A stretch of DNA of 64,000 bases from Mesobacillus maritimus (GTDB taxonomy: Bacteria > Bacillota > Bacilli > Bacillales > Cytobacillaceae): contig NZ_JACWFH010000008.1 of the NCBI RefSeq assembly GCF_019749255.1, positions 291,937 through 355,936 of the forward strand, in the 5' to 3' direction. The position numbers and the translations under genes were made by a program. The notes under the pieces were generated by a model. The model was not told the origin of the DNA. It did no database searches and worked only from the letters and a program-made list of their open reading frames with translations. Below are positions 28,079-37,425 of this stretch, piece after piece (the stretch's first letter is position 1; each line of letters starts with the position of its first letter).

Positions 28079-29179
28079 ATGAAATGGAAAAAGCCATTAC
28101 TATCATTAAAACCATATCAACCTGGAAGGACAATTGACGAAGTAAAAAAACAGTTTGGTCTTGAAAAAATTGTGAAACTAGCTTCTAATGAAAACCCATT
28201 CGGTTGTTCTCCTAAGGCAGCAGCTGCTATTCGTGACTATTCTCCGCTTTTATCACTATACCCAGACGGTTATGCAACGAAGCTCCGTGAAGCCGTTTCT
28301 GAGCACTTAAAAGTAAGGCCTGAACAGTTAATTTTTGGAGATGGTTCCGATGAATTAATACAGATTATTTCAAGGGCACTTCTTCATTCGGGGACAAATA
28401 CAGTGATGGCATCAGGTACATTCTCACAATACAAACACAATGCTGTCATTGAGGGTAGTGAAATTAGAGAAATACCATTAATGAATGGTGCCCATGACCT
28501 ACCGTCTATGCTAAATGCCATTGATGAAAAGACGAGTGTTGTTTGGCTTTGTTCTCCTAATAATCCTACCGGAGTATACATAAAACGTGAAGACATTTAT
28601 GCTTTCTTGTCAAAAGTTCCTAAGGACGTGCTAATAGTTTTAGATGAAGCTTATTATGAGTATGTCCATGCTGAGGATTATTATGATGCACTTTCCCTAG
28701 TAGAGGAATATCAAAATCTTATCGTTCTAAGGACTTTCTCTAAAGTTTATGGATTAGCTAGCTTGAGAGTTGGATACGGAATAGCAAATGAAGATATTAT
28801 CAAAGTGCTGGATCCTGCAAGACCGCCTTTCAATGTCAATGCACTCGCACAGGCTGCTGCTATTGAGGCAATACAAGATCAAGCATTTGTCGATGAATGT
28901 CGAGCGGCTAATCAAGAAGGGTTAAAGCAATTCTATCAATTTTGCGAAGACCAACAACTAAAATACTTTCCCTCGCAAGGGAATTTTGTCCTCATAGATT
29001 TTGAATGCGATGGAAATGAAGTCTTTCAGTTTTTAATGGAGAGAGGATATATTATCCGTTCAGGTGTTCCGCTAGGATTTCCTACCTTTGTGAGAGTAAC
29101 CGTTGGTTCAACCGAACAAAACGAAGGGGTAATCAGTAAAATGAAAGAATTCCTCGAGGTGAAAGCAACTTTATCGTAA
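28079..29179 (+). CDS. hisC: Histidinol-phosphate / aromatic aminotransferase
   Basis: PLP aminotransferase of 366 residues, class II. The PLP-binding Lys is Lys222 in RTFSKVYGLASLR; SPNNPTG (159-165) is also typical. In B. subtilis HisC serves both histidine synthesis and the last transamination to Tyr and Phe, which fits its place between aroH and tyrA. ATG 28079 behind AGAGGTG; a GTG at 28070 is in frame but overlaps the site. Confidence 0.93.
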   Translation: MKWKKPLLSLKPYQPGRTIDEVKKQFGLEKIVKLASNENPFGCSPKAAAAIRDYSPLLSLYPDGYATKLREAVSEHLKVRPEQLIFGDGSDELIQIISRALLHSGTNTVMASGTFSQYKHNAVIEGSEIREIPLMNGAHDLPSMLNAIDEKTSVVWLCSPNNPTGVYIKREDIYAFLSKVPKDVLIVLDEAYYEYVHAEDYYDALSLVEEYQNLIVLRTFSKVYGLASLRVGYGIANEDIIKVLDPARPPFNVNALAQAAAIEAIQDQAFVDECRAANQEGLKQFYQFCEDQQLKYFPSQGNFVLIDFECDGNEVFQFLMERGYIIRSGVPLGFPTFVRVTVGSTEQNEGVISKMKEFLEVKATLS

Positions 29180-29194
29180 AAAGAAGGTGATTTT

Positions 29195-30298
29195 TTGGAA
29201 GGCCGCGTGTTTGTCATTGGCTTAGGCTTAATAGGAGGTTCCTTGGCCCTCAGTATTAAAGCTGAACATCGCAAAGCGATCATAATTGGATATGACATCA
29301 ATGAAGAACAAGCAAGATTAGCGAAAATGATGGGAGTTATTGATGAGTGTACTTCAAGCATTGAAGAAGGTGCAAAGGAAGCAGATTTAATCATCATTAG
29401 TACACCGGTTACTGTTGCGGAAGGAATCATTGAGTTACTTGCTCAAATTCCTCTAAAATGTGGCGTTATTGTAACGGATACAGGAAGTACAAAAACAACA
29501 ATTACTGAAAAGGCTACTTGTTTGTATGAAAAAGGAGTTTGTTTCATTGGTGGGCACCCAATGGCTGGTTCGCACAAAAGTGGAATAACGGCGTCCAAAA
29601 AAATCCTTTTTGAAAATGCCTTTTATTTGTTCACGCCAACATCAGCAATTGAACCAGAAAAAATAGAGGTTCTTAAAAGTTGGCTTAAAGGGACTAACGC
29701 AAAGTTTTTAACGGTATCTCCTGAGGAGCATGATTATCTTACTGGTGTGATTAGCCATTTTCCGCACGTGATTGCTGCTTCCCTTGTTCATCAAGCAGCG
29801 GCTGCGGAAGAACGCTCTAGCCTTGTTGGAAGACTAGCAGCAGGGGGCTTCAGAGATATTACGAGGATTGCCTCTAGCAGTCCAACGATGTGGCGTGATA
29901 TTTTGCTTCATAATCGAAATGTTCTATTAGATTTACTTCTAGAATGGAAAGATGAGATGCAAAGAGTCATTACTCTTTTGGAATCAAATGATGGTTCTGG
30001 TATTTTCCAGTATTTTGATAAAGCCAAAAAATTTCGTGATGGTCTTCCGACAAAGGAAAAAGGTGCCATTCCGGCATTTTATGACTTATTTGTCGATGTT
30101 CCCGATTATCCAGGGAGTATCTCGGAAATAACGGGCTATCTTGCGAAGGAGCAAATAAACATAACCAACATCCGTATCCTTGAGACAAGAGAAGATGTTT
30201 ACGGTGTACTTGTCATCAGTTTTCAAAACGAAGATGACCGAACTCGTGCTGATCAATGTATCCAACTATACACGAGTTTTGAAACATCCATGGGATAA
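29195..30298 (+). CDS. tyrA: Prephenate dehydrogenase with ACT domain
   Basis: NAD-dependent conversion of prephenate to 4-hydroxyphenylpyruvate for tyrosine; 367 residues. The Rossmann loop is GLGLIGGS (9-16), the catalytic region includes GGHPMAGSHKSG, and a C-terminal ACT domain (from about 293, YDLFVDVPDYPGSI) suggests feedback control by an aromatic amino acid. Start is TTG 29195 behind AAGAAGGTGA. Confidence 0.95.
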   Translation: MEGRVFVIGLGLIGGSLALSIKAEHRKAIIIGYDINEEQARLAKMMGVIDECTSSIEEGAKEADLIIISTPVTVAEGIIELLAQIPLKCGVIVTDTGSTKTTITEKATCLYEKGVCFIGGHPMAGSHKSGITASKKILFENAFYLFTPTSAIEPEKIEVLKSWLKGTNAKFLTVSPEEHDYLTGVISHFPHVIAASLVHQAAAAEERSSLVGRLAAGGFRDITRIASSSPTMWRDILLHNRNVLLDLLLEWKDEMQRVITLLESNDGSGIFQYFDKAKKFRDGLPTKEKGAIPAFYDLFVDVPDYPGSISEITGYLAKEQINITNIRILETREDVYGVLVISFQNEDDRTRADQCIQLYTSFETSMG

Positions 30299-30337
30299 TT
30301 TTTAAGAACCTTGAAAACTAACTTAAAGGAGTACATT

Positions 30338-31630
30338 ATGGGAGCGAAAAAGCTGATATCCACTAAATCATCCCTTAATGGGACGATAAAGGTACCTGGA
30401 GATAAATCCATTTCTCACAGGGCTGTCATGTTCGGATCAATTGCTTCTGGGGTCACGACGATAGAAAACTTTTTGCCTGGTGAAGACTGCTTAAGTACCA
30501 TTGCTTGTTTTCGAAAATTAGGTGTAAAGATTCATCAGGATGGAAGTAATGTAACAGTGGAAGGGAACGGCCTCGGTGGACTCCAAGAGTCTGAGACTAT
30601 CTTAGATGTGGGGAATTCTGGAACAACGATTCGTTTATTAATGGGAATACTTTCTGGTAGGCCTTTCCACTCAGTTTTAATAGGGGACGAATCAATTGGC
30701 AAGCGTCCGATGACGCGTGTTACTCGACCCCTTGCACAAATGGGGGCGAAAATAACGGGGAGAAGGGATGGAGAGTATACGCCACTTTCCATTTCCGGAG
30801 GATCCCTTAAGGGAATTGAATATAAGCTCCCCGTTGCAAGTGCGCAAGTGAAATCGGCGATTCTATTAGCTGGTTTGCAGGCAAATGGAGAGACGACGGT
30901 CATTGAACTTGAAAAGACAAGGGACCATACGGAACGAATGATACGATTATTCGGTGGTGAGGTTTCTTCTAATGGAAATGCTGTTTCTGTTAAGGGTGGT
31001 CAGCACCTTACGGCTACGCATGTTAACGTTCCTGGAGATATCTCTTCAGCGGCCTTTTTTCTGGTTGCAGGAGCAATCGTTCTAAATAGTACTATCACGT
31101 TAATGAATGTTGGTTTAAATCCAACAAGGACAGGGATTTTAGATGTATTAATAGCGATGGGTGCGGACATGACGATTGAAGAATATGAGTCAACGACTGG
31201 AGAGCCAGCCGGAAACATTACCATTAAAACCTCTTCGTTAACGGGGACCGTTCTTTCGGGTGACCTTATCCCCCGTTTAATTGATGAGATTCCAATTATT
31301 GCCCTATTAGCTACGCAAGCAGAAGGAAAGACCGTTATTAAAGATGCGGCCGAGTTAAAAGTCAAAGAAACGAACCGGATTGATACCGTCGTAAATGAGT
31401 TGAAGAAGCTCGGTGCAAACATCGTTGCTACAGAGGATGGAATGATCATCCATGGAAAGTCTGGTAAGCTTAAAGGTGAAACAGTCTCAAGCTATGGTGA
31501 TCATCGTATCGGGATGATGCTGGCTGTGGCAGCATTAGTGTGTACCGGAGAGGTATATCTTGAACAAAGCGAAGCAATAGCTGTGTCTTACCCCGAGTTT
31601 TTTACTGATCTTCATTCGTTATTTTTATAA
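30338..31630 (+). CDS. aroE: 3-phosphoshikimate 1-carboxyvinyltransferase (EPSP synthase), class II type
   Basis: Joins shikimate 3-phosphate and PEP; AroA in E. coli, AroE in B. subtilis. 430 residues from ATG 30338 behind AAAGGAG. Motifs: GDKS (21-24), NSGTTIRLL (93-101), SAQVK (168-172), NPTR (261-264), GDHRIGMML. The combination GDKx, SAQxK and NxTR is that described for class II, glyphosate-tolerant enzymes; tolerance is inference. Last gene of the aro cluster. Confidence 0.96.
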   Translation: MGAKKLISTKSSLNGTIKVPGDKSISHRAVMFGSIASGVTTIENFLPGEDCLSTIACFRKLGVKIHQDGSNVTVEGNGLGGLQESETILDVGNSGTTIRLLMGILSGRPFHSVLIGDESIGKRPMTRVTRPLAQMGAKITGRRDGEYTPLSISGGSLKGIEYKLPVASAQVKSAILLAGLQANGETTVIELEKTRDHTERMIRLFGGEVSSNGNAVSVKGGQHLTATHVNVPGDISSAAFFLVAGAIVLNSTITLMNVGLNPTRTGILDVLIAMGADMTIEEYESTTGEPAGNITIKTSSLTGTVLSGDLIPRLIDEIPIIALLATQAEGKTVIKDAAELKVKETNRIDTVVNELKKLGANIVATEDGMIIHGKSGKLKGETVSSYGDHRIGMMLAVAALVCTGEVYLEQSEAIAVSYPEFFTDLHSLFL

Positions 31631-31713
31631 GAAACTTCCAACAAAATAGCTTTAGTAAAGGTAAAATCGTCATTTTACTACAATCTACGAAAGTAGTCTT
31701 TGTAATACTATTT

Positions 31714-31745
31714 AAGAGTCTCTCTGGAAACCTGGGGAGGCTCTT
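31714..31745 (+). terminator. Probable weak terminator after aroE
   Basis: AAGAGTCTCTC (31714-31724) pairs over 11 positions with GGGAGGCTCTT (31735-31745), with GU pairs. The T run after it is weak (TAGTTTG). Confidence 0.5.
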
Positions 31746-31830
31746 TAGTTTGGGCAGTATTCCTCTTAATATCGGTATATTTCCCAGTACAGTATCATAG
31801 CTTGTCATAAGACCGTTAAGGAGTGGTTTT

Positions 31831-32724
31831 ATGGCCTATATTATTGAGAATGCACATGTCTTAAGGGGGGAGAAGCGAAGAGACGTATGCCTACTAATTG
31901 AGGATAATCGTATATCCTCTTCAAGAGCTTCATTTAAGATGTACAAGCACTTTAGAATGGATGCAGGCAATTTTATCATGACACCTAGTCATGTGCTCCT
32001 GGATTTTAATCTCCCACTAACCTCAACATTTGAGCAAAGAAAGGCCTACTATTTAGAGAATTTCATAAAAAAGGGCTGTACGACTGTCCTCACCTGTGTA
32101 CACATTAACAGGGAAAGACAATTATCTTCAGAATTTAAAAAAATACACTCTGCTCTATTGGATTGTCCGCTTGACTATATCATCGGAGTAAGAATACCGA
32201 CTACACTGCTCACTAGCAATTTTATAAGGAAATGTAAACGAGAGAAGGTACCCGTTATCTTTGTTGAAGTAGCGAGCGTGAGTGAGCTTAAGAACATTCC
32301 TTGGGGCTGGATTAAGGAAGCGATGTTTCCTTACAATTGTCCTCTTGTTCCAATTTTTCAGAATCAAGATAAAAAACTCAAGAGAGTATGGGGAGAAATA
32401 ATGGATTCAGTTAATCTCCCTAGCTTGAAGGAAGAAGTTCAGGAGTCCAAACCACTCGACCGACATGTTATGGAGAAAATTGGTATATTTCCGAAGAAGT
32501 CAAATTTGCATGATGGTGGGGAAGTGAGTTACAATTTCTATTTAAAAGACAGTGAAACTGTTAATATGGTAGAAAGCGAGTTATTTATGAAACATGACTC
32601 TTGCCTCTTAATCACTATGCATAAAGGAAAGATCATTCGAGCGGGGAAGCAGGTAAGTTATCATCCAGGTTACGGGGAATATGTTGAAATAAAAACTCCA
32701 TCTTTCTATCAATCCCCCACATGA
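31831..32724 (+). CDS. Amidohydrolase-like protein lacking the metal motif, function unknown
   Basis: A 297-residue protein I cannot name. The N terminus (YIIENAHVLRG, then DVCLLIEDNRI at 18-28 and MDAGNFIMTP at 43-52) looks like the composite domain that opens amidohydrolases such as dihydroorotase and NagA. Where they have PGFIDxHxH, this has TPSHVLLDFN (51-60), so the two His are replaced by Asp58 and Asn60. GCTTVLTCV (82-90) recalls the strand after that motif, and KGKIIRAGKQV near the end recalls the closing strands of that domain. It is therefore probably a non-catalytic relative. ATG behind AAGGAGTGG; 17 bases before ypiA. B. subtilis, as I remember it, has no gene here. Confidence 0.6.
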   Translation: MAYIIENAHVLRGEKRRDVCLLIEDNRISSSRASFKMYKHFRMDAGNFIMTPSHVLLDFNLPLTSTFEQRKAYYLENFIKKGCTTVLTCVHINRERQLSSEFKKIHSALLDCPLDYIIGVRIPTTLLTSNFIRKCKREKVPVIFVEVASVSELKNIPWGWIKEAMFPYNCPLVPIFQNQDKKLKRVWGEIMDSVNLPSLKEEVQESKPLDRHVMEKIGIFPKKSNLHDGGEVSYNFYLKDSETVNMVESELFMKHDSCLLITMHKGKIIRAGKQVSYHPGYGEYVEIKTPSFYQSPT

Positions 32725-32741
32725 GATTGGAAGGTTGAACG

Positions 32742-34001
32742 ATGAATATTGAAGCAATCACTAGTTTATTAGAAGATGGAAATATTGAAGAAGCAATGTC
32801 AAACTTTCAGCGTGTTCTAAGTGTAGGCTCAGAAGAGGAAAAATTCTTGCTTGCAGAGGAACTTTTCAGATTTGGGTTTCTTGAAGAAACCAAACAGCTA
32901 CTCGAGGTTTTATTACAGAGTTATCCAAATGAAGGGGAACTTCTATTACTTTTAGCTGAAACAGAGCTGGAACTTGGTGACGAAGAAAAAGCAATGCTTA
33001 TCCTTGAAAAAGTTGGTCCGGGCGCTGCAGAATACCCACAAGCATTGTTATTAATGGCAGACTTGTACCAAATGAATGGATTATTTGAGGTAAGTGAACA
33101 GAAGTTGCTACAAGCCAAACAACTCCTACCAGACGAAGTCATTATCGACTTTGCTTTAGGTGAACTATATGCACATCAAGGAAGGTTTACAGAAGCAATC
33201 AATTCGTATGAAAAAGTTCTCGAAGAAAGAACAGAAGTTGGTGGCGTAAGCTTACATCAGAGACTGGCTGAATCTTATAGTTCAGGCGGGTCATTTGAAG
33301 AGGCGCTAAACTACTATGAAAAAGCTTTAGAAGAGCGATTAGAGATTAATACTTTATTCGGTTATGCTTTTACAGCGCTTCAAGCAGGGAAAAATCAAAC
33401 TGCAATCGAAAAATTTGAAGAATTGAAAGCTCTTGATCCAGAATACCATTCGCTTTATTTGCATCTTTCACATGCATATGAACATGAGGAGATGCTTGAA
33501 GAAGCTTTTGAAACCATTAAGGCGGGAATCAAGCAAGATGAATTCAACAAGGACCTATATTATTATGGGGGGAAAATTGCCTTAAAATTGAATAAGGAAG
33601 ATGAAGCCGAAAAGTTGCTGCGTGAGGCGCTCGCGATTGATCCAGGATTTACAGAGGGAGCACTCGTATTAAATAAATTGCTCTTGAAACAAGAGCGATA
33701 TGAAGATGTTCTTGATGTCATTTCTAACACTGATATAAATGAAGAGGAAGAACCTCAGCTTTTATGGGATGCTGCCATATCTTCTCAACATCTTGAGCAA
33801 TATTCACAGGCATTAAACAAATATCAACTTGCATATACTTTTTTTAAAGACAATAAAGAATTTCTCTCAGATTACGGTTATTTTCTAATTGAAGAAGGAA
33901 AAATAGCCGAGGCTGCCGAAATTTTAAGTATACTAGTAAAGATGGATCCAACGAATTTAGAGTATCAGGAGCTTCTGGAGCGCTTAACTGAAGAACACTG
34001 A
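32742..34001 (+). CDS. ypiA: TPR-repeat protein YpiA
   Basis: A 419-residue, strongly acidic, all-helical protein of tandem tetratricopeptide repeats over most of its length (for example AEKLLREALAIDPGFTEGAL and NYYEKALEERLEINTLFGYA). Such repeats mediate protein binding; the partner is unknown. Length and position match YpiA of B. subtilis (about 423). ATG after TTGGAAGG. Probably cotranscribed with the gene before it. Confidence 0.85.
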   Translation: MNIEAITSLLEDGNIEEAMSNFQRVLSVGSEEEKFLLAEELFRFGFLEETKQLLEVLLQSYPNEGELLLLLAETELELGDEEKAMLILEKVGPGAAEYPQALLLMADLYQMNGLFEVSEQKLLQAKQLLPDEVIIDFALGELYAHQGRFTEAINSYEKVLEERTEVGGVSLHQRLAESYSSGGSFEEALNYYEKALEERLEINTLFGYAFTALQAGKNQTAIEKFEELKALDPEYHSLYLHLSHAYEHEEMLEEAFETIKAGIKQDEFNKDLYYYGGKIALKLNKEDEAEKLLREALAIDPGFTEGALVLNKLLLKQERYEDVLDVISNTDINEEEEPQLLWDAAISSQHLEQYSQALNKYQLAYTFFKDNKEFLSDYGYFLIEEGKIAEAAEILSILVKMDPTNLEYQELLERLTEEH

Positions 34002-34046
34002 AAACAAACTAAAATTTGACCATCTATGCAGAGGAGGGATTCACAA

Positions 34047-34595
34047 ATGACAACCCCTGTTTCTGTCAACGAGAAGAAAGATTTTATCCGTTGGTTTTTA
34101 AATCATTATCAATTAAAGCGGCGAGAGTGTGTATGGATACTTAATTATTTAATGAGCCATGATCAGCTTATGGAGAAAGTGCATTTTGTTGAAAACGCGC
34201 AATTTTGTCCTCGAGGTCTGGTAATGTCAACACATTGTATTGATGAAGTTCCGTTCCGTTTTTATAAGGAGAACATCATGACAACGGATGCCGAAAAGTC
34301 CTTTCATGATATCCGCTTAAACCGTGAAGAGGAGATTTATATTCAACTAAACTTCCATGCCTCGAATAAGGCGCCCCAGTTTGCGGCAGTTCTTGAGGAA
34401 AATCCCTTTATGCCTAAAAAGCTGCATATCGATGAGAAGGATCGGCTAATTGCTGAAAAATTCTTGGTCGACAGTCTTTATCAGTTCCAAAAAGAAAAAT
34501 TAACGAATTTAATTGATGAAGCCTTAGACAGACAAGACAAGGAAGCATTTGTGGAGCTGACAGAAAAATTAAAGAAGCTTGAACCGATCCGTTGA
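34047..34595 (+). CDS. ypiB: UPF0302-family protein YpiB
   Basis: A 182-residue soluble protein with the very conserved block [20 protein letters not shown] and [17 protein letters not shown], as in B. subtilis YpiB. ATG 34047 behind GCAGAGGAGGGA; an upstream in-frame ATG at 34026 precedes that site. Function unknown. A strong terminator starts at its stop. Confidence 0.88.
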   Translation: MTTPVSVNEKKDFIRWFLNHYQLKRRECVWILNYLMSHDQLMEKVHFVENAQFCPRGLVMSTHCIDEVPFRFYKENIMTTDAEKSFHDIRLNREEEIYIQLNFHASNKAPQFAAVLEENPFMPKKLHIDEKDRLIAEKFLVDSLYQFQKEKLTNLIDEALDRQDKEAFVELTEKLKKLEPIR

Positions 34596-34625
34596 AAGCT
34601 TGCTTACTAAAAGCAAGCTTTTTTG
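34595..34625 (+). terminator. Terminator after ypiB
   Basis: AAGCTTGCTT (34596-34605) pairs with AAGCAAGCTT (34611-34620), followed by TTTTG. Confidence 0.85.
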
Positions 34626-34701
34626 TTTGGTTTTTTCTGGGCATTTTATTGTTTATAATGGTAAGATGGAAAGGAATATGATTACACGGAGTTGAAAACA
34701 G

Positions 34702-35169
34702 ATGAAATGGACACCAGCTGATATTGAAAAATTTGAAAAGTCACCGGAATACGTGGATACAGCTGTTGTTCCTTTATTCCCAGTCTCCTTTGCGAACGGA
34801 ATGAAGGAAACGGCGGCAATGACTGAATTCACCAGTTTGCTTACCAGTCAGCTTGAGAGGCAGCTACAAGGTAGAATCCTTCTTACCCCTGGCTTTTCAT
34901 ATTTAAAAAGCTCGAGGTTTCCCGTAGTAGAACAGCTAAAGGATTGGGAGACAGACATGCTGGACAAGCAGTTTAACCATGTATTCTATGTAACATCTGA
35001 TTCTGATTGGAAACAACATGAAGCCATGTTACAAGGAACGCTGTTATGGATTCCATCGCTCCCGCTTCAACATATGGATGAAAAAGCAAAACAATCGGTT
35101 ATGGAGGATCAAATTCGACAACTGATGAACTTGTTTATTCAGAAATGGCGGGATGCAGAAGCAGAGTAA
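34702..35169 (+). CDS. ypiF: DUF2487-family protein YpiF
   Basis: A 155-residue soluble protein starting MKWTPADIEKFEKSPEYVDT, typical of the YpiF/DUF2487 family and in its B. subtilis position before qcrA. ATG after ACGGAGTTG. No catalytic motif is seen and the function is unknown. Separated from qcrA by a promoter at 35210-35238. Confidence 0.8.
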   Translation: MKWTPADIEKFEKSPEYVDTAVVPLFPVSFANGMKETAAMTEFTSLLTSQLERQLQGRILLTPGFSYLKSSRFPVVEQLKDWETDMLDKQFNHVFYVTSDSDWKQHEAMLQGTLLWIPSLPLQHMDEKAKQSVMEDQIRQLMNLFIQKWRDAEAE

Positions 35170-35209
35170 TATTTATCACTGATAAAAATGTTTTTACCAT
35201 AGTATTATA

Positions 35210-35238
35210 TTGATTTTATAAAGAGATTGATATATCAT
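35210..35238 (+). promoter_or_regulatory. Candidate SigA promoter of qcrABC
   Basis: TTGATT (35210-35215) and TATCAT (35233-35238) with exactly 17 bases between. The -10 ends just before the first of two ATTATGTCC direct repeats (35240-35248 and 35270-35278), spaced 30 bases, in the early leader. Confidence 0.55.
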
Positions 35239-35315
35239 GATTATGTCCTAGTCTTAATTGTGTGTACAAATTATGTCCGATGTACGTAAAATTGGGGAAC
35301 AGAGGGGGGAAAAGC

Positions 35316-35822
35316 GTGAGTAAAGATCGCGTTTCAAGACGACAATTCTTAAACTATACACTGTTGGGTGTAGGCGGTTTCATGGCAGCTGGAATGGTAA
35401 TGCCAATGGCCCGTTTTGCGATTGATCCTGTCCTAAAAGCCAATGCGAGTGGTGACTTCGTTGCAACTAAAGTAAAGGTTGCTGATATTACGGAAGAACC
35501 GCAACGAGTTGACTTCAAATTTGATCAGGTTGATGCCTGGTATGAATCTGAGGAAACTGGAACGGCTTGGGTGTACAAAAATGAAAACGGAGAAATCGTA
35601 GCTCTATCACCGGTGTGTAAGCACCTAGGCTGTACTGTTGACTGGAATGCAGATGAAAAGAATCAAAATATGTTCTTCTGTCCATGTCACTACGGTCTTT
35701 ATGAGAAGGATGGTACTAACGTTCCAGGCACTCCGCCATTGGCGCCACTAGATGTCTATCCTTATCAAGAAAAAGACGGAATCCTTTATTTAGGTAAAGC
35801 ACAACCACGAGAGGGGGCGTAA
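35316..35822 (+). CDS. qcrA: Menaquinol:cytochrome c reductase, Rieske iron-sulfur subunit
   Basis: Iron-sulfur subunit of the bc complex, 168 residues. An N-terminal Tat-like segment (SRRQFLNYTLLG at 7-18) anchors it in the membrane. The cluster ligands are Cys101 and His103 (CKHLGC) and Cys122 and His125 (CPCHYG), with Cys106 and Cys124 as the usual disulfide. GTG 35316 behind AGAGGGGGG. First gene of qcrABC; repressed in B. subtilis by AbrB during growth. Confidence 0.95.
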   Translation: MSKDRVSRRQFLNYTLLGVGGFMAAGMVMPMARFAIDPVLKANASGDFVATKVKVADITEEPQRVDFKFDQVDAWYESEETGTAWVYKNENGEIVALSPVCKHLGCTVDWNADEKNQNMFFCPCHYGLYEKDGTNVPGTPPLAPLDVYPYQEKDGILYLGKAQPREGA

Positions 35823-35825
35823 TAA

Positions 35826-36500
35826 TTGTTAAACAAAATTTACGATTGGGTAGATGAACGTTTAGATATTACGCCGCTGTGGCGTGATATTGCTGACCAT
35901 GAAGTTCCGGAGCACGTGAATCCGGCACATCACTTTTCCGCATTTGTCTACTGTTTTGGCGGTTTAACGTTCTTTATTACTGTCATTCAGATTCTATCAG
36001 GGATGTTCTTAACGATGTATTACGTTCCAGATATTAAAAATGCATGGGAATCTGTTTATTATTTGCAAAATGAAGTGGCATTTGGACAAATTGTCCGCGG
36101 AATGCATCACTGGGGAGCAAGCTTAGTAATTGTCATGATGTTCTTACATACATTGCGTGTTTTCTTCCAGGGAGCTTATAAAAAACCTCGTGAATTAAAC
36201 TGGGTTGTAGGGGTTTTAATTTTCTTCGTTATGCTTGGTCTAGGTCTAACAGGATATCTCTTACCATGGGATATGAAAGCACTATTTGCAACAAAGGTTA
36301 CATTGCAGATAGTTGAGGCTGTACCATTATTAGGGCCATACTTAAAAATCTTGATGGCAGGTAGTGCCGATATTGTCGGTGCCCAAACGCTAACTCGATT
36401 CTTTGCGATTCATGTATTCTTCCTACCAGCTGTTCTATTTGGATTGTTGGCAGCACATTTTATTATGATTCGTAAGCAAGGTATCTCAGGTCCGTTGTAA
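35826..36500 (+). CDS. qcrB: Menaquinol:cytochrome c reductase, cytochrome b subunit
   Basis: Short cytochrome b (224 residues, four membrane helices), carrying the heme b groups and quinol site. The heme-ligand helices include MHHWGASLVIVMMFLHTLRVF and FFAIHVFFLPA. As in other bacilli the C-terminal part of cytochrome b is split off and fused to QcrC. TTG start 3 bases after the qcrA stop, behind GAGAGGGGGC. Confidence 0.97.
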   Translation: MLNKIYDWVDERLDITPLWRDIADHEVPEHVNPAHHFSAFVYCFGGLTFFITVIQILSGMFLTMYYVPDIKNAWESVYYLQNEVAFGQIVRGMHHWGASLVIVMMFLHTLRVFFQGAYKKPRELNWVVGVLIFFVMLGLGLTGYLLPWDMKALFATKVTLQIVEAVPLLGPYLKILMAGSADIVGAQTLTRFFAIHVFFLPAVLFGLLAAHFIMIRKQGISGPL

Positions 36501-36581
36501 AAAGATATATCTTCCAGAAAAGAAAATGTTGTACGGATAATAAAGTCTGTTCAACTTCACGAAAAAGGAGGGGATTGCTCG

Positions 36582-37337
36582 ATGCATCGTGGTAAAGGGA
36601 TGAAATTTGTTGGCGACTCACGGATATCTGCCGAAAGAAAGCCTTTTATTCCTAAAGATTATTCAGAATACCCGGGAAAAACTGAAGCATTTTGGCCAAA
36701 CTTTCTTTTGAAAGAATGGTTAGTGGGTGCCGTTTTCCTCGTAGGGTTCTTAGTGTTAACTGCTGCACATCCGTCACCGCTTATGCGTGTTGCGGATCCA
36801 ACTGATACATCGTTTATTCCGCTGCCTGACTGGTATTTCTTGTTTTTATACCAATTACTGAAATATCAATATGCAGCTGGACCATATACAGTTATTGGTG
36901 CTTTAGTTATTCCAGGACTTGCTTTTGGCGCATTGCTTTTAGCTCCATTTATCGATCGTGGGCCAGAACGCCGACCAGCAAAACGACCAATGGCAACTGG
37001 ATTTATGCTCCTTGCTATTGCTGGGATTTTCTATTTAACATGGGAGTCCGCGCACCAAACTGACTGGGAAGCATTTAATAAAGCTGGTGCAATTTCAGAG
37101 GTTGAAATTGATAAAGCTTCTGAAGGGTATCAAATTGCCGAAGCAAATACATGTTTAAGTTGTCATGGTGGTGAGCTTGGGGGCGCAAGTGGACCAAGCT
37201 TAGTCGGTACGGGGTTAACAGCTGAAGAAATTGCTAAAATTGCTGTTAATGGTCAAGGTGCTATGCCAGCTGACGTATTTAAAGGTACAGATGAAGAACT
37301 ACAAAAGATGGCTGAATTTATTGCTAACTTAGAATAG
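36582..37337 (+). CDS. qcrC: Menaquinol:cytochrome c reductase, cytochrome b/c fusion subunit
   Basis: A 251-residue fusion: an N-terminal part equal to the C-terminal helices of cytochrome b (with PLPDWYFLFLYQ at 80-91, the PEWY-type quinol-site motif) and a C-terminal cytochrome c domain with heme site CLSCH (191-195) and Met228 as likely axial ligand. ATG after AAAAGGAGGGGA. Ends the qcr operon with a strong terminator. Confidence 0.96.
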   Translation: MHRGKGMKFVGDSRISAERKPFIPKDYSEYPGKTEAFWPNFLLKEWLVGAVFLVGFLVLTAAHPSPLMRVADPTDTSFIPLPDWYFLFLYQLLKYQYAAGPYTVIGALVIPGLAFGALLLAPFIDRGPERRPAKRPMATGFMLLAIAGIFYLTWESAHQTDWEAFNKAGAISEVEIDKASEGYQIAEANTCLSCHGGELGGASGPSLVGTGLTAEEIAKIAVNGQGAMPADVFKGTDEELQKMAEFIANLE

Positions 37338-37344
37338 TGCAATC

Positions 37345-37380
37345 AAGCTGGCGGGGATTGAAACCCGTCAGCTTTTTTTT
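37345..37380 (+). terminator. Terminator after qcrC
   Basis: AAGCTGGCGGG (37345-37355) pairs with CCCGTCAGCTT (37364-37374), then a T run. Confidence 0.85.
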
Positions 37381-37425
37381 AGAAAGAGCACATTTGTTCA
37401 TACATAAGGAGAGGAGCAGTTCCAT

